Source: Chitinophagales bacterium (GTDB taxonomy: Bacteria > Bacteroidota > Bacteroidia > Chitinophagales > Chitinophagaceae). From it: 64,000 bases of DNA. Position numbers and translations under genes: made by a program. The notes under the pieces are model-generated. The model saw only the letters and a list, made by a program, of their open reading frames with translations, was not told the origin of the DNA and did no database searches. Below, in pieces: positions 17,852 through 25,952 of this stretch. The stretch is taken from positions 1-64,000 of the forward strand of contig JAATGJ010000144.1 of NCBI GenBank assembly GCA_015654695.1, given 5' to 3'. How positions within the stretch are numbered: the first letter of the stretch is position 1; every line of letters begins with the position of its first letter.

Positions 17852-19108
17852 ATGAAGCAACAAACAAATATCAACCAACTGGTGGATCATCTTTTCCGGC
17901 ATGAGTCGGGAAAGATGGTTGCCGTTTTGTCAAGATTACTTGGCTTGCAAAATTTAGAAACAGCGCAGGATATCGTGCAGGATACTTTGTTGCAGGCTAT
18001 GAATACGTGGGGGTTTAAAAATATCCCTGACAATCCCCAGGGATGGCTTTATCGTGTAGCCAAAAACAAAGCCGTTGATTTTTTGCGGCGCCGGAAAAAA
18101 TTTAATGCGATCAGCCCGCAATACGCTTACCTGCTGGAATCTGAATACAGTCTTTCGCCAACAGTAAAAAACCTGTTTCTTGAAAATGAAATACAGGACA
18201 GCCAGCTCAGGATGATGTTTGCCTGTTGCCATCCTTCTATTCCGGAAGAATCACAAATTGCATTGACGTTAAAAACACTTTGCGGTTTAAGTATCCATGA
18301 AATTGCAAGGGCGTTTCTGACCAACGACGAAACCATCAGCAAAAGAATTTACCGGGCCAAAGAAAAGATCAAAACCGAAAAGATTGAAATGGATGTGCCG
18401 CCTGCTGATGAATTAAGGCACCGGCTTGATGCAGTGTTGAAATCACTTTATCTTTTATTCAATGAAGGATATAATTCTTCACACCCCGATCAACTCATCC
18501 GGGAAGACTTGTGCGAAGAGGCCATGCGGCTGTGTAACCTGATCACCGGGCATCCATTAACAGCTTTCCCCCGCAGCAAGGCGCTGCTTGCACTGATGTG
18601 CTTCCAGGCATCCCGGTTGAATGCAAGGCTTGACGATAAGGGTAATATCATTGTTTTAAAATACCAGGACCGCAGTAAATGGTACCGCCCCCTGGTCCAA
18701 AAAGGTTTTGATTTTATGGACGCAGCGGCAGAACCTTTTGAAGCTTCCACGTATCACCTGGAAGCCGCTATCGCCTCTCTTCATGCAGCTTCACCCTCGT
18801 TTGAACAAACCGACTGGAAAAGTATTTATCATTTATATGAAATGCTTTACCAGATGCAGCCTAACCCGGTAGTGGCCATGAACAAAGCCATTGCATCCGC
18901 GTATGCTTTTAATAAACAAAAAGCGCTGGAAGAATTACAACAAATAAAAGGGCTGGAGCAACACCATTTATATTATGCATCCATCGGTGAAATGTATTTT
19001 GACCTGCAGCAAAAAGAAAATGCGAAAAACTATTTTGAGAAAGCGCTCCGTCTTACCAACTCCCGGAGAGAACAGCAATTTTTACTGGAAAAGATCAGTC
19101 TTTGCTGA
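17852..19108 (+). CDS. ECF42-like RNA polymerase sigma factor with C-terminal TPR-type extension
   Basis: The 418-residue protein has an N-terminal ECF sigma-70 region 2 (LETAQDIVQDTLLQAMNTW, PQGWLYRVAKNKAVDFLRR) and region 4 (LSIHEIARAFLTNDETISKRIYRAKEKI). A helical extension of about 240 residues follows, containing LYLLFNEGYNSS, LCEEAMRLCNLI and a TPR-like end (YYASIGEMYFDLQQKENAKNYF). The extension and the neighbouring DGPF gene fit the ECF42 group, which lacks a classical anti-sigma factor. The extension is thought to control activity. The 3' end carries a likely promoter for the next gene. Confidence 0.93.
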   Translation: MKQQTNINQLVDHLFRHESGKMVAVLSRLLGLQNLETAQDIVQDTLLQAMNTWGFKNIPDNPQGWLYRVAKNKAVDFLRRRKKFNAISPQYAYLLESEYSLSPTVKNLFLENEIQDSQLRMMFACCHPSIPEESQIALTLKTLCGLSIHEIARAFLTNDETISKRIYRAKEKIKTEKIEMDVPPADELRHRLDAVLKSLYLLFNEGYNSSHPDQLIREDLCEEAMRLCNLITGHPLTAFPRSKALLALMCFQASRLNARLDDKGNIIVLKYQDRSKWYRPLVQKGFDFMDAAAEPFEASTYHLEAAIASLHAASPSFEQTDWKSIYHLYEMLYQMQPNPVVAMNKAIASAYAFNKQKALEELQQIKGLEQHHLYYASIGEMYFDLQQKENAKNYFEKALRLTNSRREQQFLLEKISLC

Positions 19109-19130
19109 AACGGCTACTTCCCTATTTTTG
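19100..19130 (+). promoter_or_regulatory. Candidate promoter at the end of the sigma-factor gene
   Basis: TTTG at 19100-19103 and TATTTTTG at 19123-19130 (exact TAnnTTTG) are separated by 19 bases. The -7 box ends four bases before ATG 19135, so transcription would begin at or just after the start codon. This implies either a leaderless mRNA or a chance match. Confidence 0.4.
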
Positions 19131-19134
19131 CCCA

Positions 19135-20298
19135 ATGCAATTGACAGAAGTAACCGATAAAAAGACAGCCAAAGATTTTTTACAGGTAAATGCGGACATC
19201 AATAAGAATGATCCTAACTATATACGTCCGCTGGATAAGGATATCAATGAAGTGTTTGATCCCAAAAAAAACAAGGCCTTTCGTTTTGGTGAAGCTACCA
19301 GGTGGATACTGAAAGATAATAACGGGAAACTGGCAGGACGCATAGCCGCCTTTGTCAATAAAAAATATAAGAATAAAGGTGATGAGGTCCCCGTTGGTGG
19401 TGTTGGCTTTTTTGACTGCATCAATGATCAGCACGCCGCCGATATGCTACTGGATGTAGCCAAACACTGGTTGCTGCAAAGAGGAATGCAGGCAATGGAC
19501 GGCCCGATCAATTTTGGTGAAAAAGACCGCTGGTGGGGATTGCTGGTGGAGGGTTTTGAACCTCCTTTATATTGCCTGAACTATAACCCGCCTTATTATA
19601 AGCAATTGCTGGAGACCTATGGTTTTAAAAATTATTACAACCAGGTTTGCTTTGCATTAAAAGTAGTTGACCCTGTGCAACCAAAATTTATTCAGCGTCA
19701 TGCTGAATGTGCCAAAGACCCCCATTTTTCATCTTCGCATATTAAAAAAGATCAGTTGGAAAAATTTGCTGATGATTTTACCACCGTGTATAATAAAGCA
19801 TGGGCGGGCCACGGCGGATTAAAAGAGCTGGACAGGAAAGTAGTGATCAAAATGTTTAAAAGCATGAAACCGGTAATGGATGAAAAGATAAGCTGGTTTG
19901 TCTATTATAAAAACGAACCGGTGGGTACCTGGATCAATCTCCCTGATCTGAACCAATGGTTCAAACACCTGGATGGAAAATTCGGGTTATGGCAAAAGCT
20001 GAAATTTCTATGGCTTAAGAAAACAAAGAAGTGCGACAAGTTTGTGGGCCTTGTCTTTGGCATCGTTCCTGAATGGCAGGCCAAAGGTGTAGATAGCTAT
20101 TTAATAATGGAAGGCGCCAAAGTGATACAACCCAAACCACTATATGATAAATATGAAATGCTTTGGATCGGCGAGTTTAACCCAAAGATGATCAATGTAG
20201 CAGAAGGGCTGGGCACATACCGTAGCCGGGTATTAACTACTTACCGGTATTTATTTGACAGAACAAAAGAGTTCAAACCTCACCCGATTTTATTATAA
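19135..20298 (+). CDS. GNAT-like N-acetyltransferase fold protein (Bacteroidota family)
   Basis: An approximately 387-residue soluble protein of a conserved Bacteroidota family usually annotated as GNAT acetyltransferase. Features are NDPNYIRPLDKDINEVFDP, ATRWILKDNNGKLAGRIAAF, the MDGPINFGEKDRWWGLLVEGF motif, and a second GNAT-like half ending KGVDSYLIMEGAKV and MLWIGEFNPKMINVAEGLG. The frame is open from 19102, overlapping the sigma-factor stop. I chose ATG 19135 because family members begin about there. The substrate is unknown. Confidence 0.8.
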   Translation: MQLTEVTDKKTAKDFLQVNADINKNDPNYIRPLDKDINEVFDPKKNKAFRFGEATRWILKDNNGKLAGRIAAFVNKKYKNKGDEVPVGGVGFFDCINDQHAADMLLDVAKHWLLQRGMQAMDGPINFGEKDRWWGLLVEGFEPPLYCLNYNPPYYKQLLETYGFKNYYNQVCFALKVVDPVQPKFIQRHAECAKDPHFSSSHIKKDQLEKFADDFTTVYNKAWAGHGGLKELDRKVVIKMFKSMKPVMDEKISWFVYYKNEPVGTWINLPDLNQWFKHLDGKFGLWQKLKFLWLKKTKKCDKFVGLVFGIVPEWQAKGVDSYLIMEGAKVIQPKPLYDKYEMLWIGEFNPKMINVAEGLGTYRSRVLTTYRYLFDRTKEFKPHPILL

Positions 20299-20374
20299 GG
20301 TTAAAGGACTGTACCATCCATGAATTTGTCCAGATTAGTTATAAACATATAATCCATTCATCTTTTTAGCAAAA

Positions 20375-20404
20375 TTGTCCATAACCTACTATTCACTAAT
20401 TTAG
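20375..20404 (+). promoter_or_regulatory. Probable dnaX promoter
   Basis: TTG at 20375-20377 and TAATTTAG at 20397-20404 (one mismatch to TAnnTTTG) are separated by 19 bases and lie 12 bases upstream of the dnaX ATG. Confidence 0.45.
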
Positions 20405-20416
20405 CCGCCCGGGATT

Positions 20417-22252
20417 ATGGACAAATTCATCGTTTCAGCAAGAAAATACAGGCCGCAATTGTTCGATACAGTTGTAGGGCAGTCGCATATCACTACTACG
20501 CTTAAAAATGCGATCAGGCATAATCAACTGGCGCATGCTTTTTTATTTTGCGGCCCCAGGGGCGTTGGCAAAACAACCTGTGCAAGGATATTGGCCAAAA
20601 CCATCAATTGTGAAAATCAGACCAAAGAAGGTGAAGCCTGCAATACCTGTAATTCCTGTGTTTCATTTAATGACGGCGCTTCACTCAACATTCATGAACT
20701 GGATGCCGCTTCCAATAACTCGGTGGACGATATACGGGCATTGGTGGAACAGGTCCGTTTTACCCCGCAGGCCGGTAAATACAAAGTATATATTATAGAT
20801 GAGGTACACATGCTCAGTTCCTCCGCCTTTAATGCTTTTTTAAAGACCCTGGAAGAACCCCCGCCTTACGCCATTTTTATTTTAGCTACTACGGAAAAAC
20901 ATAAGATACTTCCCACGATCTTAAGCCGCTGCCAGATATTCGACTTCAAACGCATTACTACCCATGATACGGTACATCACCTGCAGGAAATATGTGAGAA
21001 AGAAGAAGTAAAAGCGGAGAAAGCTGCGCTGCAGGTGATCGCGCAAAAAAGCGAAGGTTGTATGCGGGATGCACTCAGCATCATGGATAAGATCGTCAGT
21101 TTTACCAATGGTGAACTGACATACACCAATACACTGGAACATCTTAATATCCTGGATGCTGATTATTATTTTAAACTATTGGATGGCATGTTGCGGCAGG
21201 ACCTTGCCGGGGCTATGCTGCTCTATGATGATATCAACAGGAAAGGTTTTGAAGGCGACTTGGTAGTAAACGGGTTTGCGGAGTTCATCAGAAATTTATT
21301 AGTGTGTAAAGATGAGAGAGCAGCGGGTTTATTAGAAGTGGTAGAAAGTTTCAAAGATAAATATATAGCCACCGCTAAAAATGTTTCAGCGGCTGTTCTT
21401 ATCAGTACATTGAATATCCTGAATGAGACCGAGATAAATTATAAAGCGGCGCGTAATAAAAGGCTGCATGTGGAATTGGCCATCATCAAACTTTGCTACT
21501 TGCAACAGGCTATTGAACTCACGGCTGACGCAAGCGGGATAAGTAAAAAAAAACTGGTTGAAGGAGTAAAGACGGTTGCATTCAGGCAGATTGCCCCATT
21601 GGAATACAGAAGTACGAAGCCGGAAGTACAGAATCAGAAGCCGGAAGTACGAAGCCGGAAGTCGGAAGAGAAACTCATTATTGAAACTCCGGGTCCCGAT
21701 AGCTACCAGGATGAAAAAATAAAAGTCGCAGAAGATACGCCTTCCTATGACCAGCGATCAACCAGCAACGAACAACCAACAACGAACAAACCAGTACCCG
21801 GCAAGATCTCCGCCTTAGATAAAATACGCAGGCAATACCAGGGCAATGGCGCTTCCACTAACGGCAATACCCATCATCCATTGCAGGAAGATGAATTGCA
21901 AAAAGCATGGGCTGAATATATACTACAACTAAAAGAAGCAAAAAATTCTGCGGCGCAGAGTTTTGACCTGGCAACGCTCCGCATCATAGATGAAAATTCA
22001 TTTGAAGCCATCACGGCCAACAATATTGAACAAAAATTCATCGAACAGGACCGCAATAAACTGTTTGCGTTTTTACAGGAAAGACTGCACAATAAGCTAT
22101 TACAATTTACCGTGGTAATAGTGGACAAACCCGAACTCCGGCCAAAGATCGAAATACCCCTTTCTTCCAAAGACCAGTTTCAAAAAATGATAGAACAATA
22201 CCCGATGGTAAAAGAATTGAAGGACCGGCTCAAGCTTGACCTGGATTATTAA
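20417..22252 (+). CDS. dnaX: DNA polymerase III subunit gamma/tau
   Basis: Clamp-loader ATPase of 611 residues. Walker A GPRGVGKTT is at 46-54. The zinc-binding cysteines lie in CENQTKEGEACNTCNSC. Walker B is IIDEVHML, and sensor 1 is followed by ILSRCQIFDF. The collar domain follows. A hydrophilic linker at about residues 398-490 is built from repeat DNA (KPEVQNQKPEVRSRKSEE, then SDQRSTSNEQPTTNK-like sequence), before a C-terminal tau-like domain of about 110 residues. I see no obvious slippery heptamer for programmed frameshifting to gamma. Confidence 0.95.
   Translation: MDKFIVSARKYRPQLFDTVVGQSHITTTLKNAIRHNQLAHAFLFCGPRGVGKTTCARILAKTINCENQTKEGEACNTCNSCVSFNDGASLNIHELDAASNNSVDDIRALVEQVRFTPQAGKYKVYIIDEVHMLSSSAFNAFLKTLEEPPPYAIFILATTEKHKILPTILSRCQIFDFKRITTHDTVHHLQEICEKEEVKAEKAALQVIAQKSEGCMRDALSIMDKIVSFTNGELTYTNTLEHLNILDADYYFKLLDGMLRQDLAGAMLLYDDINRKGFEGDLVVNGFAEFIRNLLVCKDERAAGLLEVVESFKDKYIATAKNVSAAVLISTLNILNETEINYKAARNKRLHVELAIIKLCYLQQAIELTADASGISKKKLVEGVKTVAFRQIAPLEYRSTKPEVQNQKPEVRSRKSEEKLIIETPGPDSYQDEKIKVAEDTPSYDQRSTSNEQPTTNKPVPGKISALDKIRRQYQGNGASTNGNTHHPLQEDELQKAWAEYILQLKEAKNSAAQSFDLATLRIIDENSFEAITANNIEQKFIEQDRNKLFAFLQERLHNKLLQFTVVIVDKPELRPKIEIPLSSKDQFQKMIEQYPMVKELKDRLKLDLDY
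21610..21790. repeat. Intergenic-type repeats incorporated in the dnaX linker
   Basis: Three or four copies of GAAGCCGGAAGTA (about 21617-21666) are followed by TCCCGATAGCTACCAGGA at 21694-21711. The latter matches the palindrome TCCCGATAGCTATCGGGA at 22660-22677 at 16 of 18 positions. A CAACCAGCAACGAACAACC-type simple repeat follows. All are in frame and encode the low-complexity linker. Confidence 0.65.
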
Positions 22253-22314
22253 CGATACCGCCTTTCTCAAAAAATATTACAATACGCTAAAATCTTTTGA
22301 TTTTACATTATGTG

Positions 22315-22512
22315 TCAGTTAAAATAAGACATAGGAATGGTTTTCCACATACCATGAGACAGGTGGCCTATAAGCAATTCATACAACAGGTAAATGGGCC
22401 AGAATATATAATGCAGAATAAGTAATAGAATAGAATGGTTGTAATGCCAGCTTATCATCAGGGAATATATCCCGAGTAAAAAATACACTATACTTCCGTT
22501 CTGTTTGTTCAT
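22315..22512 (-). CDS. Small conserved membrane protein
   Basis: A 65-residue protein with a start MNKQNGSIVYFLLGIYSL, a second hydrophobic segment ILLLILHYIFWPIYLLYELL, and a conserved-looking end (HGMWKTIPMSYF). The spacing of Trp, His and Pro residues (SWHYNHSI) looks like a real protein and, from memory, similar small proteins occur in other Bacteroidota. There are two membrane helices. It is encoded opposite to dnaX and pdhC in what would otherwise be a 490-base gap. Function unknown. Confidence 0.68.
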   Translation of the reverse strand: MNKQNGSIVYFLLGIYSLMISWHYNHSILLLILHYIFWPIYLLYELLIGHLSHGMWKTIPMSYFN

Positions 22513-22599
22513 GGCATTTTGTATTTGTAGTGAAAACCTTTATGGTATTTATTAAAGGTACTTGTTTTTTACCAGGCCATTGCTCAACAAAGAACAGAA

Positions 22600-22680
22600 C
22601 CCTGAACACTTCGCTTCGCTCTGTGCAGGCTATGCGCCACAACAAAGATGCCCGAAGAATCCCGATAGCTATCGGGATAA
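22600..22680. repeat. Dispersed repeat with perfect palindrome TCCCGATAGCTATCGGGA
   Basis: ATCCCGATAGCTATCGGGAT at 22659-22678 is a perfect 20-base palindrome. It is preceded by CACTTCGCTTCGCTCTGTGC (from about 22607), which on the minus strand would encode the CTERSEV-like peptide often produced by Bacteroidota intergenic repeats. A decayed copy of the palindrome is inside dnaX. The segment carries no gene. Confidence 0.75.
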
Positions 22681-22744
22681 CATAATTCGTATACACCTGT
22701 CAATTCACCATTTTTACCTTAATTTCGGCGAAAATTAAAGGCAA

Positions 22745-24439
22745 ATGGCTGAAGTGATATTGATGCCCCGCCTGAGCGATACCATGACCGAAGGAGTGAT
22801 CGCTGCATGGCATAAAAAAATTGGCGACCCGGTAAAAAAAGGTGATTTGCTGGCCGAGGTAGAAACTGACAAGGCTACCATGGAACTGGAAAGCTATAAA
22901 GACGGTGTATTGCTCCATATAGGAACAGATAAGGGTGGCAAACTACAGGTAAATGACCTGCTGGCTATCATAGGTGCAAAAGGAGAAGACATTTCAGGAC
23001 TGGTAAAAGATGGTGGAAGCGCTGAACCAAAAGAACCCGCAAAGAAAGAAGACAAGGCCCAGGCTACAAAGAGCAAGGAACAAGGTACGAGTGAGAAGAA
23101 ACAGGAAACAACCAGCCAGTCAGCAGCTACAAGTAACCAGTCTGCAATAGATGTATCGAAAATGGAAGAAGTGGTGTTGATGCCGCGTCTCAGTGATACC
23201 ATGACAGAAGGTGTGATAGCCGGTTGGAATAAAAATGTTGGTGATGATGTAAAGAAAGGTGACGTGCTGGCAGAAATAGAAACTGATAAAGCGACGATGG
23301 AACTGGAAAGCTATAAGAACGGAAAGCTTTTGTACCAGGGAGCAAAGAAAGGTGAAAAGATAGCGGTTAACGATCTGCTTTGTATAATTGGCGAAGCAGG
23401 AAAAGTAGATGTAGATAAAATAGTAGCGGCTGCCAAAGGCGGAGCAGCGAAGCCGGAAACCGGGGGCCAGAAGTCAGCAACTGCGACAACTACCACATCC
23501 GCACCGGCAACTAACCCTTCTGCAAGCATAGAACAACAAGCGGAAACATCTTCTTCCTCAAATGGCCGTGTCAAAGCATCTCCATTAGCCAAAAAATTAG
23601 CTGCTGAAAAAGGAATTGATATCAGCAAATTAGCCGGCTCAGGCGATGGCGGCAGAATTGTAAAAGCGGATGTGGATAGTTATACCCCGGCTGCGGCTGC
23701 TCCACCTGCTGAAAAGAAAGCATCAGCACCAGCGATCACGCCGTTTGTTGCAGGACAGGAAGCATACTCCGATATTCCTAATTCGCAGATACGCACTGTT
23801 ATTGCCAAAAGATTAGGTGAAAGTAAATTCAGTGCGCCGCATTTCTACCTGACGATGGAGATCAATATGGACAATGCGATGGTGGCACGTACACAATTGA
23901 ATGAAGCAAGTCCTGTTAAGATCAGCTTTAATGATCTTGTTGTAAAAGCATCCGCTCTCGCATTACGCCAGCATCCTGCTGTTAATGCATCATGGCTGGG
24001 CGATAAGATCCGTCGCTACCAGCATATACATATTGGTATAGCGGTGGCCATTGAAGATGGTTTAATAGTTCCGGTTGTTCGTTTCGCTGATCAGAAAACA
24101 TTACCCCAGATAGCTGCGGAAAGCAAAGAACTCAGCGGTAAGGCAAGAAACAAAAAACTACAGCCAAATGAATTTACCGGCAATACTTTTACAATATCCA
24201 ATCTCGGTATGATGGATATTGATGAATTCACGGCCATTATCAATCCGCCTGACAGTTGCATCATGGCGGTAGGAAGGATAAAAGAAATAGTGGTGAAAAA
24301 AGGTGATGGATTTGGCGTAAGCAACGTAATGAAAGTAACGCTGAGCTGTGACCACCGCAGTGTGGACGGCGCAACAGGAGCGGCTTTCTTACAAACATTT
24401 AAGAAATTCCTGGAAAACCCGATAACAATGTTACTCTAA
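22745..24439 (+). CDS. pdhC: Pyruvate dehydrogenase complex dihydrolipoamide acetyltransferase (E2)
   Basis: Core acetyltransferase of the 2-oxoacid dehydrogenase complex, 564 residues. It has two tandem lipoyl domains, each with ETDKATMEL, giving lipoyl lysines at about 43 and 182. Ala/Pro/Thr-rich linkers follow, then an E3-binding domain (KASPLAKKLAAEKGIDI, GGRIVKADV) and the catalytic domain ending with SCDHRSVDG, which holds the HxxxDG active-site motif. The variant VVKASALALRQHP and NLGMMDIDEF indicate a pyruvate-type E2. E1 and E3 genes are not adjacent. A strong terminator follows. Confidence 0.95.
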   Translation: MAEVILMPRLSDTMTEGVIAAWHKKIGDPVKKGDLLAEVETDKATMELESYKDGVLLHIGTDKGGKLQVNDLLAIIGAKGEDISGLVKDGGSAEPKEPAKKEDKAQATKSKEQGTSEKKQETTSQSAATSNQSAIDVSKMEEVVLMPRLSDTMTEGVIAGWNKNVGDDVKKGDVLAEIETDKATMELESYKNGKLLYQGAKKGEKIAVNDLLCIIGEAGKVDVDKIVAAAKGGAAKPETGGQKSATATTTTSAPATNPSASIEQQAETSSSSNGRVKASPLAKKLAAEKGIDISKLAGSGDGGRIVKADVDSYTPAAAAPPAEKKASAPAITPFVAGQEAYSDIPNSQIRTVIAKRLGESKFSAPHFYLTMEINMDNAMVARTQLNEASPVKISFNDLVVKASALALRQHPAVNASWLGDKIRRYQHIHIGIAVAIEDGLIVPVVRFADQKTLPQIAAESKELSGKARNKKLQPNEFTGNTFTISNLGMMDIDEFTAIINPPDSCIMAVGRIKEIVVKKGDGFGVSNVMKVTLSCDHRSVDGATGAAFLQTFKKFLENPITMLL

Positions 24440-24461
24440 TCCTCTTGAATTTTTTCTGTAT

Positions 24462-24498
24462 AAAAAGCTATCCGCCATGGTGGATAGCTTTTTACTTT
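24462..24498 (+). terminator. Terminator after pdhC
   Basis: AAAAAGCTATCC (24462-24473) pairs with GGATAGCTTTTT (24482-24493) around a short loop containing CCATGG, about 23 bases past the pdhC stop. The flanking A and T runs make it functional in both directions. Confidence 0.85.
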
Positions 24499-24628
24499 GT
24501 AAAATCCCTTATCCTGTTTTGTAATATCCTGTTATGCGATAAGTGTAATATCTTAAACCGGGAAATTTGCCTCCATTTTATTACTCACTTTCAATTATTG
24601 GCTGTTACTTTATCGAAAATCTTATTGT

Positions 24629-24838
24629 ATGAAACCCGGAGAGGATGCTGAATTTTCCTGGACAATGTTATTTGCCGTTACCAGCGGTTCCTTTTTTATC
24701 TTCAGTTTGCTGACTAAATTGCTGGAGGGATCTCCTGATCATGCTGGCTTATTTTTAAAAACCGGGCTTGTTGCCCTTGGCCTGGCTATCATCAGCGCCA
24801 TTGGCAGACTGATAACCAGTCCCGCAGCTGATGATTAG
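24629..24838 (+). CDS. Small hypothetical membrane protein
   Basis: A 69-residue ORF with two hydrophobic segments: TMLFAVTSGSFFIFSLLTKLL at about 12-32 and LFLKTGLVALGLAIISAIG at about 41-59. The N-terminus is acidic and the C-terminus hydrophilic. I do not recognise a family. It is the only credible coding frame between the pdhC terminator and the GbsR-type regulator. Its initiation region resembles other starts here, but a chance ORF cannot be excluded. Confidence 0.5.
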   Translation: MKPGEDAEFSWTMLFAVTSGSFFIFSLLTKLLEGSPDHAGLFLKTGLVALGLAIISAIGRLITSPAADD

Positions 24839-24882
24839 CGGCATCTTTTCTTTCCTTCCAAAAAAAGTTTCATGTAGTTCTA

Positions 24883-24976
24883 ATCCAACATTGGATGATG
24901 ACCCTATTTTATTGAATCCATCTCAAAATATATTTTCAATAAATTTTGAAAGTTCGGAAAGACTGCCGTAGTTTTG
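24883..24976 (+). promoter_or_regulatory. Promoter and operator-like palindromes of the GbsR/MarR regulator gene
   Basis: TTTG at 24945-24948 and TAGTTTTG at 24969-24976 (exact TAnnTTTG) have a 20-base spacer. The palindrome TTTCAATAAATTTTGAAA (24934-24951) overlaps the -33 box, and ATCCAACATTGGAT (24883-24896) lies further upstream. This fits autoregulation by the MarR-type product. The -7 box ends four bases before the ATG, so the mRNA may be leaderless. Confidence 0.55.
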
Positions 24977-24980
24977 AATC

Positions 24981-25487
24981 ATGAAACTAACAGAAGCCAA
25001 ACAACAATTCATCGCCAGCTGGGGAGCCTTTGGTACGCATTGGGGCATCAACAGAACTATGGCGCAGATACATGCCCTGCTCCTGGTAACAGCCGATCCG
25101 CTGACGCAGGATGATATTATGGAGCAACTGAATATCAGCCGTGGCAATACGAATATGAATATCCGCGAACTGATCAACTGGGGGCTGGTAGAAAGGGTTT
25201 TGCTGTCCGGGGAACGCAAAGAATATTTTTCAGCGGAAAAAGATATCTGGAAAGTAGTGAAGCAGATAGTAAAAGAAAGAAAGAAACGGGAACTGGAACC
25301 TATGCTGAAACTGCTGGACCAACTGGAAGAAGTAGAAGGCGATAAAAGAGATAAGAACGTAAAAGCTTTTGTGGATACGGTCAGCGGGATAAAAAAACTG
25401 GGGAAACAAGCTGATAAAACATTAGACGCCATGATCAGGGCGGAAGAAAGCTGGTTTGTGGGAAACATGATCAAGCTCTTTAAATAA
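24981..25487 (+). CDS. GbsR/MarR family transcriptional regulator
   Basis: A 168-residue winged-helix regulator. The DNA-binding part includes AFGTHWGINRTMAQIHALLLV, then the recognition region LTQDDIMEQLNISRGNTNMNIRELINWGLVERV and a wing (GERKEYFSAEKDIWKVVKQIV). The helical C-terminus probably mediates dimerisation. The GbsR group typically represses osmoprotectant or membrane-related genes, but the target here is unknown. Palindromes in its own promoter suggest autoregulation. A terminator follows the gene. Confidence 0.9.
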   Translation: MKLTEAKQQFIASWGAFGTHWGINRTMAQIHALLLVTADPLTQDDIMEQLNISRGNTNMNIRELINWGLVERVLLSGERKEYFSAEKDIWKVVKQIVKERKKRELEPMLKLLDQLEEVEGDKRDKNVKAFVDTVSGIKKLGKQADKTLDAMIRAEESWFVGNMIKLFK

Positions 25488-25508
25488 CCTCCATAGAGAA
25501 ATAACGAT

Positions 25509-25532
25509 AAGCCGGTGATTCCGGCTTTTATT
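25509..25532 (+). terminator. Terminator after the GbsR-type regulator gene
   Basis: AAGCCGG (25509-25515) pairs with CCGGCTT (25521-25527) around a five-base loop, followed by a T-rich run, 22 bases past the stop codon. Confidence 0.75.
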
Positions 25533-25577
25533 TAGTTTTATATTTTCATTTCTTTCTGAAAGTTTAAATTATTCGAT

Positions 25578-25901
25578 ATGCGGATCTTTAAAATTACAGA
25601 TGTTCTTATCAGCAGTATCCTGGTCATCGTTTTTTTTATTGAATACATAATGTACCCATCCCCGGAAAAATTATTTTCCGCTTATTTTATAACAGGTGGC
25701 TGGCAAACGATCAGCATGGTTATTCACGCCATGAAAAGATGGTGTACACGGAAAGGAGGTGCCAGGTACATTTATAACTGGATAACTTTTACCAGTATCA
25801 TCACCATGCCAATAGGCTCGTTTTGGATATTATTTTTAACCGCACCGTTTATGGCATTGTTTTATACTTGTCTCTGTTATTATGAAGTTTTAAAAAAGTG
25901 A
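25578..25901 (+). CDS. Hypothetical membrane protein, 107 residues
   Basis: Three hydrophobic segments are visible: DVLISSILVIVFFIEYIMY, YFITGGWQTISMVIHAM and TSIITMPIGSFWILFLTAPFMALFYTCLC. A basic loop (KRWCTRKGGARY) lies between segments 2 and 3. It is probably an inner-membrane protein of the type often found as a singleton in Chitinophagaceae. I recognise no functional family. It is flanked by a terminator upstream and a DUF2071 gene 51 bases downstream. Confidence 0.72.
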   Translation: MRIFKITDVLISSILVIVFFIEYIMYPSPEKLFSAYFITGGWQTISMVIHAMKRWCTRKGGARYIYNWITFTSIITMPIGSFWILFLTAPFMALFYTCLCYYEVLKK

Positions 25902-25952
25902 AACCAGGCCTTTGCATTTTATTTGAAAATAATTTCTTCTTAAAATGATTTT

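Noticed and set aside
22560-22696. Coding frame giving a CTERSEV-containing peptide on the minus strand (22379-22696)
   Set aside because: The peptide is produced by a dispersed intergenic repeat, and the frame overlaps the better small membrane protein in another frame.
24445-24651. 68-residue plus-strand frame right after pdhC
   Set aside because: It runs through the pdhC terminator hairpin and has no family-like pattern.
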